This document shows, in pieces, positions 8,734 to 16,694 of a stretch of 37,661 bases of DNA. Each line of letters starts with the position of its first letter. Positions within the stretch are counted from its first letter, which is position 1. The notes beneath the pieces are model-generated. The model ran no database searches and was not told the DNA's origin. It saw nothing but the letters and a program-made list of their open reading frames with translations. The stretch spans positions 1 through 37,661 of the forward strand of contig JAUXSA010000133.1 in the NCBI GenBank assembly GCA_030681615.1. Reading direction: 5' to 3'. This DNA is from Bacteroidota bacterium (lineage in GTDB: Bacteria; Bacteroidota; Bacteroidia; B-17B0; Aurantibacillaceae). The translations under genes and the position numbers were made by a program.

Positions 8734-9760
8734 TTCCAAATAAATTAATTTTTTTAAACCACTCACTTACCCTTTCACTTATTAAAAATTCAATAAAAAA
8801 TAAAATTAAAGACAAACCCAAAAACCATTGGAACTGGTCTTCATAATCGGTATACATTTTATTTTCAATTTGCGCCTTATCCAACTCACCAATTTTATCA
8901 AGCACCGCTCCTAAGCCAACATCGGCCTGACTGGCCTGTACAAACACACCGTTTGCTTTTGATGCTATGGATTTTAAAAGATTTACATTCAATTTCGTGA
9001 TAACCGTTTGTCCTTCCTTATCTTTTCGGTAACCTTTAACAACGCCGTTTTCAATTAAAGGAATTGGTACACCTTTTTCAGATCCAATGCCGATAGTGTT
9101 TATCATTATTCCTTTTTTATTCGCGTCTTCGGCAGCTTTCAAGGCTTCCGAATCATGATTCTCTCCGTCAGTAATTAAAATAATTGCCCTGTTCTTACCT
9201 TCATCGCTACTAAATGATTCGGATGCTTTAACGATCGCGTCCGAAACATTTGTTCCTTGCACAGGAACCATGCCTGGGCCAATAGATTCTAAAAATAATT
9301 TTGCCGCGCTATAATCGCTTGTTATTGGTAATTGAACATAAGCTTCTCCCGCAAAGATCACTAAACCTAAACGATCTCCTTCAAGACCATCGATCATTTT
9401 TTCTAAAGCATATTTAGCGCGCGTTAAACGATCAGGACTAAGATCCTGTGCCATCATACTATTACTAACGTCAATACAAACAATGATATCCGCGCCTTCG
9501 CGTTTTACTTCAGTCAATTTACTTCCTGTTTGCAGATTGCATAAGGCAATTACAAGACTGCTAAAACCTAACATAAATAAAATAACTTTTATAATGCGTT
9601 TACGTCTGCTTGAATAAGGAATTAATTCGCTGATCAATTTTGCTTCGCCCAAACGTTTTAATTTTTTTCGGCGCGATACAAAATACCATATTACCAGTAT
9701 CAGCATCACAGGCAATGCTGCAAAAGCGTAAAAGTAAATAGTATGTTCAAATTTAAACAT
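8720..9760 (-). CDS. batB: BatB: VWA-domain membrane protein
   Basis: A 346-residue protein with two N-terminal membrane segments (about 8-28 and 58-76), a von Willebrand factor A domain and a final membrane helix (about 312-330). The metal-ion-dependent adhesion site begins at Asp97 in DVSNSMMAQDL (DxSxS). The TSDYSA and LITDGENHD segments supply the later MIDAS Thr and Asp. It is paralogous to the adjacent BatA and presumably forms a complex with it at the inner membrane. Start and batA stop share one base (TAATG). The 3' end overlaps batC. Confidence 0.93.
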   Translation of the reverse strand: MFKFEHTIYFYAFAALPVMLILVIWYFVSRRKKLKRLGEAKLISELIPYSSRRKRIIKVILFMLGFSSLVIALCNLQTGSKLTEVKREGADIIVCIDVSNSMMAQDLSPDRLTRAKYALEKMIDGLEGDRLGLVIFAGEAYVQLPITSDYSAAKLFLESIGPGMVPVQGTNVSDAIVKASESFSSDEGKNRAIILITDGENHDSEALKAAEDANKKGIMINTIGIGSEKGVPIPLIENGVVKGYRKDKEGQTVITKLNVNLLKSIASKANGVFVQASQADVGLGAVLDKIGELDKAQIENKMYTDYEDQFQWFLGLSLILFFIEFLISERVSEWFKKINLFGNAVK

Positions 9761-10770
9761 TATGGTACCGCTCTAAATATAGTATAACGTAATAAAAATT
9801 CTAATAACAATAATATTGCTGCGCCAAGGGCTAATGGTAAAAAATGTTCGGCCTTGTTAGTGAAACTTTTTTCGCTTACAATGGTTTTTTCCATTTTATC
9901 AATTTCTTTGTAAATATTCACTAAACTTTCTTTGTTGGTTGCTCTAAAATATTGTCCGCCGGTCATTTCAGAAATTTCGGTCATTACTTTTTCGTCCACA
10001 TCAACATCCACGTAGTCATATTCATATTCTCCAGGTGCGTAAATAGCAACGGGTTGTAATGCTTTTCCTTTAGAACCAACCCCAATACAATATACGCGAA
10101 TACCATAAGTTTTAGCTAGTTCTCCGGCAGTAAGCGGTGCTACTTCGCCAACATTATTCACTCCATCACTCACAAAAACAATTACTTTACTTTTTGCTTT
10201 ACTTTCTTTTATACGTGCAACAGCAGTTGCCAAACCTAAACCAATGGCAGTTCCCTGATCTAATGAACCAGCTTTAACCTGGGTGAACATGTTCTTTAAA
10301 ACCTTGTGATCACTTGTTAACGGACACTGTGTAAATGCAACGCCTCCAAAAATTACCAAACCAATTCTATCATTCGGACGCGCATCAATAAAATCAACAA
10401 TAACATCTTTGGCAACGTCCATCCTGTTTGGCTTAAAATCTTTTGCAAGCATAGACAATGAAACGTCTAACGAAATGACAATATCAATTCCTTCTGTTTT
10501 ACTGTCCTTCCAACTGCTGCGCGATTGAGGTCTTGCCAAAGCAGCAATGATCAAAGCAAAAGCTATTAAACGTAAGGCGAATAATGAGTGACGGAATTTT
10601 GCTTTACCTGAAGACTTTATTTTATGAAATAAAGCAAATGAAGAATAATTGAATTCGCCTTCGCGTTTTTTTAAACGAAGGATGTACCAAACGATCATTA
10701 ATGGCAAGAGGCACATTAACCAAAACCAATGCTTTTCTGCAAACTGAATATCGTTAAAGTAACTTATCAT
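9760..10770 (-). CDS. batA: BatA: VWA-domain membrane protein
   Basis: A 336-residue protein with membrane helices at about 14-30 and 63-79, a VWA domain and a C-terminal helix (about 310-330). The MIDAS motif DVSLS occupies residues 102-106, and CPLTSDH and FVSDGVNN supply the remaining metal-site residues, so metal binding looks intact. BatA is the paralogue of BatB; both are clients or partners of MoxR ATPases in this operon type. The start overlaps the upstream gene by four bases (ATGA) and the stop overlaps batB by one base, which indicates tight translational coupling. Confidence 0.93.
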   Translation of the reverse strand: MISYFNDIQFAEKHWFWLMCLLPLMIVWYILRLKKREGEFNYSSFALFHKIKSSGKAKFRHSLFALRLIAFALIIAALARPQSRSSWKDSKTEGIDIVISLDVSLSMLAKDFKPNRMDVAKDVIVDFIDARPNDRIGLVIFGGVAFTQCPLTSDHKVLKNMFTQVKAGSLDQGTAIGLGLATAVARIKESKAKSKVIVFVSDGVNNVGEVAPLTAGELAKTYGIRVYCIGVGSKGKALQPVAIYAPGEYEYDYVDVDVDEKVMTEISEMTGGQYFRATNKESLVNIYKEIDKMEKTIVSEKSFTNKAEHFLPLALGAAILLLLEFLLRYTIFRAVP

Positions 10771-11753
10771 TGCGCGGGTTGATTGATTGTTTGAGGTTCG
10801 GGTATTGTAACTTCTTCTTCACGCTTGGTTCCATTCACAAAATCGAAAGCGTTTTGCAAAGTGAATTTATGCTCGTCTTCTATTGGCGTTAATTTTGCAA
10901 ATTTTACAAGATCACTTAAGGTTAATGTCTGCTCTAATTTTTCTTTGCTTTGTTTATCTACAACTTGTGTTCGGAAAGCTTTCATGATCTCATCCGTTGT
11001 ACTTTCTAACGCATTTACATTAAAACGTTCTTCAATATATAAACGCACTGCATCTGAAATAGATGAATAATACTCTTTTACGTGCCCATCTTTCCAAACC
11101 TGTTCTGCTTTTATCTTTTCTAAAGTTGCAAGCGCTGTAATATGTGCAGGGATCTTCGGTTTCTCGGGTATAATGACAACCTGCTTGTTTCGTTTCGTAA
11201 AATAAACCGTGAGAAGGATTATAGCTGCAATAAAAACAATTATTCCTATGCCCCAATAAATATAATCGAGATACCATTTCCAGTTAAACTCTTCGTTAAA
11301 AGGTGGCTTTATGTCTTTTGTTTTTGTGAGGCTTGTATCTGTGGGAACAGTATGCACTTCCAGCAACAATGTTTCTGTAAAGAATGGCCGGGTAGTATCA
11401 TCGTTTACAATAAATTTAAAACCCGGCATTGCAAAATAACCGCTGTCGTAAGCGCTCACTAAAATTTGCTGATGTTGCTGGTAAATGGTTGGATTATTTT
11501 TATCAGGAATCGTAGTATCAATTGGTGTAATAGAAACAACTTCTACTTTACCTGTAATAGTATCACCAATAGAAGGCCATTGGATCTTAAGATCACGCTG
11601 GGAGGCATCGTAATTTACATAAATATCTAATTTAACCTGCTCGCCTATTCTTATCTTGGAAGAATCTAAAACAGCGCTCACTCTTATTTGCCCAAATGAA
11701 AATTTAGCAAAAAAGAAAAGGGCAATTAATATTATATTTTTAAAAAGTCTCAC
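10767..11753 (-). CDS. Bat-operon membrane protein, BatD/DUF4381-like
   Basis: A 328-residue protein between the DUF58 gene and batA. It has a signal peptide (about 1-21) and a beta-rich extracytoplasmic domain (VSAVLDSSKIRIGEQVKLDI resembles the start of BatD modules). A single membrane helix at about 163-187 (WGIGIIVFIAAIILLTVYF) leads to a cytoplasmic helical domain containing YYSSISDAVRLYIEERF. The TM plus helical tail resembles DUF4381 proteins, which occur at this position in related operons. No enzymatic motif is visible. I infer it couples the MoxR/DUF58 cytoplasmic side to the periplasmic Bat proteins. The 3' end overlaps batA by four bases. Confidence 0.75.
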   Translation of the reverse strand: MRLFKNIILIALFFFAKFSFGQIRVSAVLDSSKIRIGEQVKLDIYVNYDASQRDLKIQWPSIGDTITGKVEVVSITPIDTTIPDKNNPTIYQQHQQILVSAYDSGYFAMPGFKFIVNDDTTRPFFTETLLLEVHTVPTDTSLTKTKDIKPPFNEEFNWKWYLDYIYWGIGIIVFIAAIILLTVYFTKRNKQVVIIPEKPKIPAHITALATLEKIKAEQVWKDGHVKEYYSSISDAVRLYIEERFNVNALESTTDEIMKAFRTQVVDKQSKEKLEQTLTLSDLVKFAKLTPIEDEHKFTLQNAFDFVNGTKREEEVTIPEPQTINQPAQ

Positions 11754-11789
11754 TTAGATCTTAATTCTAAAATTTAATTTCTTAAATCA

Positions 11790-12656
11790 TTATCGATTCT
11801 TAAATAAATTCATTAAAGGCTTAACATAATTTTCATGGGTAAAAATATTGGTTGCATCTACACCGCTCCTGTTAAAAATGTCTTTCAGGTTTTCCTCAAA
11901 TTTTAAATGGTTAACGGCAAATTGTTTTCTGAATATTTTATCACTTGTATCCACCCACATTATTTTTCCAGATTCGTTATCTTTTAATTTTATCAATCCA
12001 ACATTTGGTAATTCTGTTTCGGTTTTATCTACAATACGTAAAGCAACCAGGTCATGTTTTTTATTAGCTATCTTTAATGCGTCCTTATAATCTGAATCAG
12101 CAAAAAAATCGCTTATTAAGAATACAATACTTTTTTTCTTGATAACGTTGGTTAAATATTTTAAGGCAACTTCTAAATTTGTTTTTTTATTCTGAGGTTT
12201 AAATTCAAGAAGTTCCCTGATAATTCTTAATACGTGTGATTTTCCTTTTTTTGGTGGAATAAATTTTTCGATCTTATCGCTAAAAAATATAATACCTATC
12301 TTATCATTATTTTGTGCTGCAGAAAAAGCAACAACGGCGCAAAGTTCTGTAATCAATTCTTGTTTAAATTGTTTATTTGTTCCAAAGGCTCCACTGGCGC
12401 TTACGTCTACTACCAACACAACACTTAACTCTCTTTCTTCTTCAAAAACTTTTACGAATGGTGTACTGAATCTTGCGGTAACATTCCAATCAATTGTTCT
12501 TACATCATCGCCTGGTGTATATTCACGAACTTCAGAAAAGGCCATACCTCTACCTTTAAAAGCGCTATGATATTCTCCCGAAAAGATCTGACTGCTCAAA
12601 CCACGGGTCTTAATTTCAATTTTGCGTACTTTTTTTAAAAGTTCTGAGGTTTCCAC
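11790..12656 (-). CDS. DUF58 protein of the MoxR/Bat operon
   Basis: A 288-residue soluble protein with the DUF58 signature REYTPGDDVRTIDWNVTAR at about residues 44-62, followed by a VWA-like domain with DVSAS at 84-88. DUF58 proteins accompany MoxR ATPases almost universally and are thought to be adaptors or substrates; their biochemical role is unsettled. It lies between the MoxR gene (80-base AT-rich spacer) and the DUF4381-like gene (36-base spacer). The length is normal for the short, TM-less DUF58 form found in Bat operons. Confidence 0.92.
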   Translation of the reverse strand: METSELLKKVRKIEIKTRGLSSQIFSGEYHSAFKGRGMAFSEVREYTPGDDVRTIDWNVTARFSTPFVKVFEEERELSVVLVVDVSASGAFGTNKQFKQELITELCAVVAFSAAQNNDKIGIIFFSDKIEKFIPPKKGKSHVLRIIRELLEFKPQNKKTNLEVALKYLTNVIKKKSIVFLISDFFADSDYKDALKIANKKHDLVALRIVDKTETELPNVGLIKLKDNESGKIMWVDTSDKIFRKQFAVNHLKFEENLKDIFNRSGVDATNIFTHENYVKPLMNLFKNR

Positions 12657-12660
12657 TTGA

Positions 12661-12695
12661 AATAATTTTAAATTTTAGATTCAAAATTTTAAATG
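12661..12695. repeat. AT-rich imperfect palindrome between moxR and the DUF58 gene
   Basis: Two arms around 12665-12677 (AATTTTAAATTTT) and 12681-12693 (TCAAAATTTTAAA) are close to reverse complements across a short centre. The spacer sits inside the operon. It may form a weak mRNA hairpin affecting the balance between moxR and the bat genes, but it could simply be AT-rich drift. Confidence 0.35.
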
Positions 12696-12736
12696 AGGAA
12701 TTAAATTTATAATTCAACATTTATAATTTAAGATCC

Positions 12737-13726
12737 CTAAGGAACTTCAACTGTATTTAAAATTTCGGTAATGATATTCTCTGAAGTAATGTTCTCAGCT
12801 TCGGCTTCGTAAGTCAGGCCAACACGGTGACGCATTACATCTGTACAGATTGCACGAACGTCTTCAGGAATTACATAACCGCGGCGTTTAATGAATGCGT
12901 AAGCTTTTGCAGCTAAAGCTAAATTGATACTTGCACGGGGTGATCCGCCGTAAGAAATTAAACCTTCAAATTTTTGAAGTTTATAATCTTTAGGAAAACG
13001 TGAAGCAAAAACAATATCAACAATATATCTTTCTATCTTCTCATCCATGTAAACATCTTTAACCACAGCACGTGCTTTTACAATGGCTTCAGGAGAAAGA
13101 ACAGAATTTACCTGCGGCATACCACCCGGTTGAATATTTGATGTTATAATTTTACGCTCATCTTCTTTAGTAGGATAACCTATCACAACTTTAAGCATAA
13201 AACGATCCATTTGCGCTTCAGGTAAAGGATAAGTTCCTTCCTGCTCAATTGGATTTTGAGTTGCTAGTACTAAAAAAGGATTTGGTAATTTAAAAGTTTG
13301 ATCACCAATAGTAACCTGCTTTTCCTGCATGGCTTCTAAAAGCGCTGATTGAACTTTTGCCGGGGCACGATTGATCTCATCGGCCAATACAAAGTTCGCA
13401 AAAATAGGTCCTTTACGAATAGAGAAAGCTTCTTGTTTTTGATTGTAGATCTGGGTACCAATAACGTCGGCCGGTAAAAGATCCGGGGTGAACTGGATAC
13501 GGCTAAACTGGCCATCAACGCACTTTGCCAATGTATTAATAGCTAAAGTTTTTGCAAGTCCCGGAACACCCTCTAATAAGATATGACCATTACTTAATAA
13601 GCCGATCAACAAACGCTCGACCATACTTTTTTGACCAATAATAACTTTGTCCATTTCAACAGTCAGTATGTCTACAAAGGCACTTTCCTGTTGAATTCGT
13701 TCGTTAATTTCTTTAATATCTACCAT
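12737..13726 (-). CDS. MoxR family AAA+ ATPase
   Basis: The 329-residue ATPase opens the Bat operon. Walker A is GVPGLAKT at 53-60. Walker B is LADEIN near 114-119. The sensor region ATQNPIEQEGTYPLPEAQMD and the lid typical of MoxR proteins follow. MoxR ATPases act as chaperone-like machines on VWA-domain proteins; BatA, BatB and the DUF58 protein encoded downstream are the likely partners. A TTTG-N17-TATCTTTA promoter-like pair lies just upstream of the ATG at 13726. Downstream is an 80-base AT-rich spacer before the DUF58 gene. Confidence 0.95.
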   Translation of the reverse strand: MVDIKEINERIQQESAFVDILTVEMDKVIIGQKSMVERLLIGLLSNGHILLEGVPGLAKTLAINTLAKCVDGQFSRIQFTPDLLPADVIGTQIYNQKQEAFSIRKGPIFANFVLADEINRAPAKVQSALLEAMQEKQVTIGDQTFKLPNPFLVLATQNPIEQEGTYPLPEAQMDRFMLKVVIGYPTKEDERKIITSNIQPGGMPQVNSVLSPEAIVKARAVVKDVYMDEKIERYIVDIVFASRFPKDYKLQKFEGLISYGGSPRASINLALAAKAYAFIKRRGYVIPEDVRAICTDVMRHRVGLTYEAEAENITSENIITEILNTVEVP

Positions 13727-13751
13727 AAATCTATTTTATTAGAATAACAGG

Positions 13752-13780
13752 TAAAGATAACATTGGTAAGGGTTTCCAAA
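13752..13780 (-). promoter_or_regulatory. promoter of the MoxR-Bat operon
   Basis: On the minus strand TTTG (13780-13777) is followed after 17 bases by TATCTTTA (13759-13752). This matches the Bacteroidota -33/-7 pattern with one mismatch in the last -7 base. The predicted start of transcription, near 13745, gives a leader of about 19 nt to the MoxR ATG. The pdxA terminator lies just upstream, so the Bat operon probably has its own transcript. Confidence 0.45.
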
Positions 13781-13817
13781 GATTTTATTGTAGTTAAAAT
13801 ATGTTAACTAGGCTCTT

Positions 13818-13855
13818 AAAAAAATTAAAGGAAACATGGGGAATTCGTTTCCTTT
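13818..13855 (-). terminator. Rho-independent terminator after pdxA
   Basis: On the minus strand AAAGGAAAC (13855-13847) pairs with GTTTCCTTT (13835-13827) across an 11-base loop, followed by AA and a run of seven T. It lies immediately after the pdxA stop and separates pdxA from the Bat operon promoter. Confidence 0.8.
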
Positions 13856-13861
13856 TTTGGG

Positions 13862-14914
13862 CTATCTTTCTTTCTTAATTGTTCCAATATGCAATGGATT
13901 TTCAGTTATTTCTCCATACAATTTCCGGTTCTTAAAAATATCAATTGCTGCATATAATGCCTTTTTAAAAGACTGCTCATTGGCTTTATTTTTTCCTGCA
14001 ATATCATAACCGGTGCCATGGTCAGGGCTTGTTCTCACTACATTTAAGCCGGCAGTAAAATTTACGCCTTCGTTAAAAGCAATCGTCTTAAAAGGTATTA
14101 AACCCTGGTCGTGATACATTGCTAAAACAGCATCAAATTGTTTGTAAGTTCCGTTCCCAAAAAAGCCATCGGCAGAATAAGGCCCATATACCAAACCGTT
14201 GGTTTTTGTCTTTTCAATTGCGGGAATAATGATCTCTTTATCTTCGTTGCCAATTGCACCACCATCGCCTGCATGTGGATTTAGACCCAAAACAGCAATT
14301 TTTGGTTTACGGATAGCAAAATCTTTGACCATTGATTCGTGCAGCTGAATTATTTTGTTAGAAACCCCGTCAATAGTCAATTTGGAAGCAACCTCTTTTA
14401 AGGGAACGTGTCCTGTTACAACTGCAATACGCAAACCACTTTCAGAACACATCAACATTAAAGGATCACCTGAAAATTTTGAGCCTAAATATTCGGTATG
14501 ACCAACAAATTTAAAATCATCGCTTTGAATATTACTTTTATTAATAGGTGCGGTTACAAGAGCATCAATATGTTTATCAAACAAAGCCATGCTGGCTTTT
14601 TCAAGAGAGATGAATGCGTATTTTCCACTTACATCTGTTGCTTTTCCCATCTCGATGTTAACCTCTTCTTCGTAACACACAAAAACATTTACCTTTCTTG
14701 CACTTAGTTGCGAAAAATCGCGCATAGGATTAAAACTAAATTCTTCAAATCCTAAAACTTTCCTGTAATATGAAACAGTTTTTTGTGAGCTGAACAGAAC
14801 TGGCGTGCAAATATCTGCAATGCCTGGCTCCATTAGGGTTTTTAAAACAACTTCCAAACCTATTCCATTTATATCTCCCTGGGAGATGCCAACAATTACT
14901 TTATTCTCGATCAT
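13862..14914 (-). CDS. pdxA: 4-hydroxythreonine-4-phosphate dehydrogenase PdxA
   Basis: PdxA oxidises 4-phosphohydroxy-L-threonine in the DXP-dependent branch of pyridoxal phosphate synthesis. The 350-residue sequence starts IGISQGD-like (VIVGISQGDINGIGLE) and contains all family blocks: GHTEYLG, GLNPHAGDGG, GPYSADGFF, AMYHDQGLIPFK and RTSPDHGTGYDIAGK. The three metal-binding histidines are those of GHTEY, NPHAG and YHDQG. The length is slightly above the usual 330. The start is two bases after the stop of the upstream amidohydrolase, so it is co-transcribed with the amidohydrolase genes. No functional link between them is known to me. Confidence 0.95.
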   Translation of the reverse strand: MIENKVIVGISQGDINGIGLEVVLKTLMEPGIADICTPVLFSSQKTVSYYRKVLGFEEFSFNPMRDFSQLSARKVNVFVCYEEEVNIEMGKATDVSGKYAFISLEKASMALFDKHIDALVTAPINKSNIQSDDFKFVGHTEYLGSKFSGDPLMLMCSESGLRIAVVTGHVPLKEVASKLTIDGVSNKIIQLHESMVKDFAIRKPKIAVLGLNPHAGDGGAIGNEDKEIIIPAIEKTKTNGLVYGPYSADGFFGNGTYKQFDAVLAMYHDQGLIPFKTIAFNEGVNFTAGLNVVRTSPDHGTGYDIAGKNKANEQSFKKALYAAIDIFKNRKLYGEITENPLHIGTIKKER

Positions 14915-14916
14915 AA

Positions 14917-16266
14917 TTATTTAATTCCGTATTTAGTTTTGTATTTAAGATACAATTCTGTTTGTTTATTTATAAGGTTAACGTTTTTTCCGGCAATATA
15001 TGCTAAAACAATATTATTTGTTTTCATGTCTAAAATATCACCATCACTTACTACTAACGAAGCTAATTTTCCTTCTTCAAGTGTGCCTGTTTCTTTCTCA
15101 ATGCCTAAAATTTTTGCAGCGTTATAACTTATGCTTGCGAGGGCTTGCTCTTTTGTAAGACCATATGCAACAGCCACTCCAGCGTTGAAGGGAAGGTTCC
15201 TGCTTTGCATAGCTTCCATATCACCTTCTAATTGCAGGCAAAATAAAACACTGTCTTTTTGCAACAAATAAGGTGTACGAAAAACAACATCCACATCATC
15301 ATCCGCATTATCAGGAAGATCGTTCACACGGTTTAACATTACCGGGATATTATTTTTCTTTAAAACAGAAGTGATCTTGTAAGACTCCTTACCTCCAACT
15401 ATTACAGGTTTTTTAATATTGTATTTTTTCGCGAAGTTGATAGCATTTAAAATATCTTTTGCTTTTTCTGAGTGCAAATATAAATTAGCGGTTCCGTTAA
15501 AAACACCAAGCATTGCTTCAAAACGAATATTTTTTTCGGCAGGAGTTGGCATTGAACAATATGCCTGCGCATCGGCAAAAAATTTATACAGGTAATTAAT
15601 TTCAGTAGTGTAATTTTTATTTGTAGCAACAGAAAGACCTTCTTCCTCAGTGAATTTACGTTTAACCGCTTTTGGGAAATTTAAATGAATACCGTCGTCA
15701 GCCTTTAGTACTGCGTCTTCCCAGTTCCAACCTTCTAATGCCATTACCGAAGAAGAACCACTTATCAATCCTTCGCGCGGAGATACTTGCGTATACAGAA
15801 TTCCATTTGTTTTTACTGTAGGAATAATAATATTATCTGTGTTGTAAGCAATTAAAGTTCTGATATGCGGATTAATATTTCCCACCTCTGCAAAATCTTT
15901 TGTGGCTCTAACGGCTTCCGCATCGTGCAGACCAAGAATATTATTTGTATTAATTAAGCCCGGATAAATGTGTTTACCCATAAGATCTATAATCGTATCG
16001 TAAGCACTGGGATTTAAACGTATACCCGTAACACTGCTTACCATTTCTAATTTATTTTTATTGATAACAACAATACTGTTCTCAATTACAGTTCCATTAC
16101 CAATATGCGCAGTGGCATTAATTAAGGCAATGTGGGTATAGGTTTTTTGGGCCTTAATACCAGTAAATGCTAAAATAAATAAAAAGAAAGCGACATTATA
16201 ATATACGGTAATTCCCCCTTGGCGAAGGGGGTTAGGGGGATTGATCTTATCTTTAAATTTCATCAT
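14917..16266 (-). CDS. secreted amidohydrolase-fold protein lacking the metal HxH motif
   Basis: A 449-residue periplasmic protein with the composite amidohydrolase layout. A small beta domain (HIALINATAHIGNG) is followed by GKHIYPGLINTNN, and the C-terminal block is TLEEGKLASLVVSDGD. The usual HxH after PGLID is NTN here, so the metal site is probably lost and catalysis is doubtful. It is homologous in pattern to the N-terminal half of the 1031-residue protein encoded upstream. The N-terminus is odd: MMKFKDKI is followed by NPPNPLRQGGI, encoded exactly by an inverted hairpin repeat, before the hydrophobic signal core VAFFLFILAFTG. No better start exists downstream. The start lies five bases from the end of the DUF559 cassette gene. 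Confidence 0.8.
   Translation of the reverse strand: MMKFKDKINPPNPLRQGGITVYYNVAFFLFILAFTGIKAQKTYTHIALINATAHIGNGTVIENSIVVINKNKLEMVSSVTGIRLNPSAYDTIIDLMGKHIYPGLINTNNILGLHDAEAVRATKDFAEVGNINPHIRTLIAYNTDNIIIPTVKTNGILYTQVSPREGLISGSSSVMALEGWNWEDAVLKADDGIHLNFPKAVKRKFTEEEGLSVATNKNYTTEINYLYKFFADAQAYCSMPTPAEKNIRFEAMLGVFNGTANLYLHSEKAKDILNAINFAKKYNIKKPVIVGGKESYKITSVLKKNNIPVMLNRVNDLPDNADDDVDVVFRTPYLLQKDSVLFCLQLEGDMEAMQSRNLPFNAGVAVAYGLTKEQALASISYNAAKILGIEKETGTLEEGKLASLVVSDGDILDMKTNNIVLAYIAGKNVNLINKQTELYLKYKTKYGIK
16211..16242 (-). repeat. hairpin repeat, left copy of the DUF559 cassette (translated)
   Basis: On the minus strand this 32-base unit reads AATCCCCCTAACCCCCTT, then CGC, then CAAGGGGGAAT. It contains a CCCCCTT/AAGGGGG hairpin and is the inverted counterpart of the copy at 16652-16684, differing mainly in the loop. 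It lies wholly inside the 5' coding region of the amidohydrolase gene and together with one adjacent base encodes NPPNPLRQGGI in frame. Confidence 0.9.
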
Positions 16267-16271
16267 ATTAT

Positions 16272-16649
16272 TTATACTGAATATTTTTGTCTTAATTCTT
16301 CTACTTTTGCAACAACAACTCTTGTAACATTTTCAAAATTATATTTAATATCATGTTCGGAAATTCTCACTACCTCATAACCCAAACTATTTAAATTCTT
16401 ATCTCTTAAATTATCCTCATCGTGTTTAAAATTATGAGAATAACCATCAACCTCAATAACTAATTTTAATTTTCTACAAATAAATTCTAAAATATAATTT
16501 TCAAAAGGGAATTGTCTATTAAACTGAAATCCTAACTTCGATTTACTTAATAAATTTTTCCACAAAAGAACTTCTCCAAAAGTTGAATCGTTCCTTTTGT
16601 CTCTTGCTAAGTGTTTTAGCGATTTATTATAGCGACTTTTTGTTTCCAT
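16272..16649 (-). CDS. DUF559 protein, Vsr-like PD-(D/E)XK nuclease fold
   Basis: A 125-residue protein matching the DUF559 family, related to very-short-patch-repair endonucleases. It begins with a basic region (KSLKHLARDKRNDSTFGEVLLWKNLL) and has GFQFNRQFPFENYILEF, then the core KLVIEVDGYSH and a final RISEHDIKYN. In the usual motif the first acidic residue is Asp (YIVDF); here it is Glu (YILEF), while the EVDG block is intact. There is no signal peptide and no methylase partner nearby. The ATG lies two bases from the right hairpin repeat and the stop five bases from the amidohydrolase start. DNA cleavage is inferred from the fold only; the cellular role is unknown. Confidence 0.85.
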   Translation of the reverse strand: METKSRYNKSLKHLARDKRNDSTFGEVLLWKNLLSKSKLGFQFNRQFPFENYILEFICRKLKLVIEVDGYSHNFKHDEDNLRDKNLNSLGYEVVRISEHDIKYNFENVTRVVVAKVEELRQKYSV

Positions 16650-16651
16650 TT

Positions 16652-16684
16652 AATCCCCCTAACCCCCTTTTTCAAAGGGGGAAT
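16652..16684 (+). repeat. hairpin repeat, right copy of the DUF559 cassette
   Basis: The plus strand reads AATCCCCCTAACCCCCTT, then TTT, then CAAAGGGGGAAT. It is the inverted partner of 16211-16242, with a CCCCCTTT/AAAGGGGG hairpin. It occupies the gap between the stop of the 1031-residue amidohydrolase (16695) and the DUF559 start codon (16649), so its transcript hairpin sits directly at the translation start. Confidence 0.9.
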
Positions 16685-16694
16685 AGTTCCTTTA

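Larger units (their letters stand above)
16211..16684. mobile_element. putative 474-bp inverted-repeat cassette carrying a DUF559 nuclease gene
   Basis: A single PD-(D/E)XK-fold gene is bounded by two inverted copies of a 32/33-base hairpin repeat. The unit sits between the genes for two amidohydrolase-fold proteins that otherwise look like neighbours in one operon, and one repeat forms part of the downstream gene. No transposase is present. Solitary DUF559 genes next to such CCCCCTAACCCCC repeats suggest a small dispersible element, but mobility is inference. Confidence 0.5.

Noticed and set aside
8734-8766. Longer start for BatC at 8766
   Set aside because: It would increase the overlap with batB to 47 bases and put MSGLKKLIYLE before a signal peptide that is complete from 8733.
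16272-16649. DUF559 gene as part of a restriction-modification or Vsr mismatch-repair locus
   Set aside because: No methyltransferase, specificity subunit or mutL/mutS-like gene is nearby; the neighbours are amidohydrolase genes and hairpin repeats.
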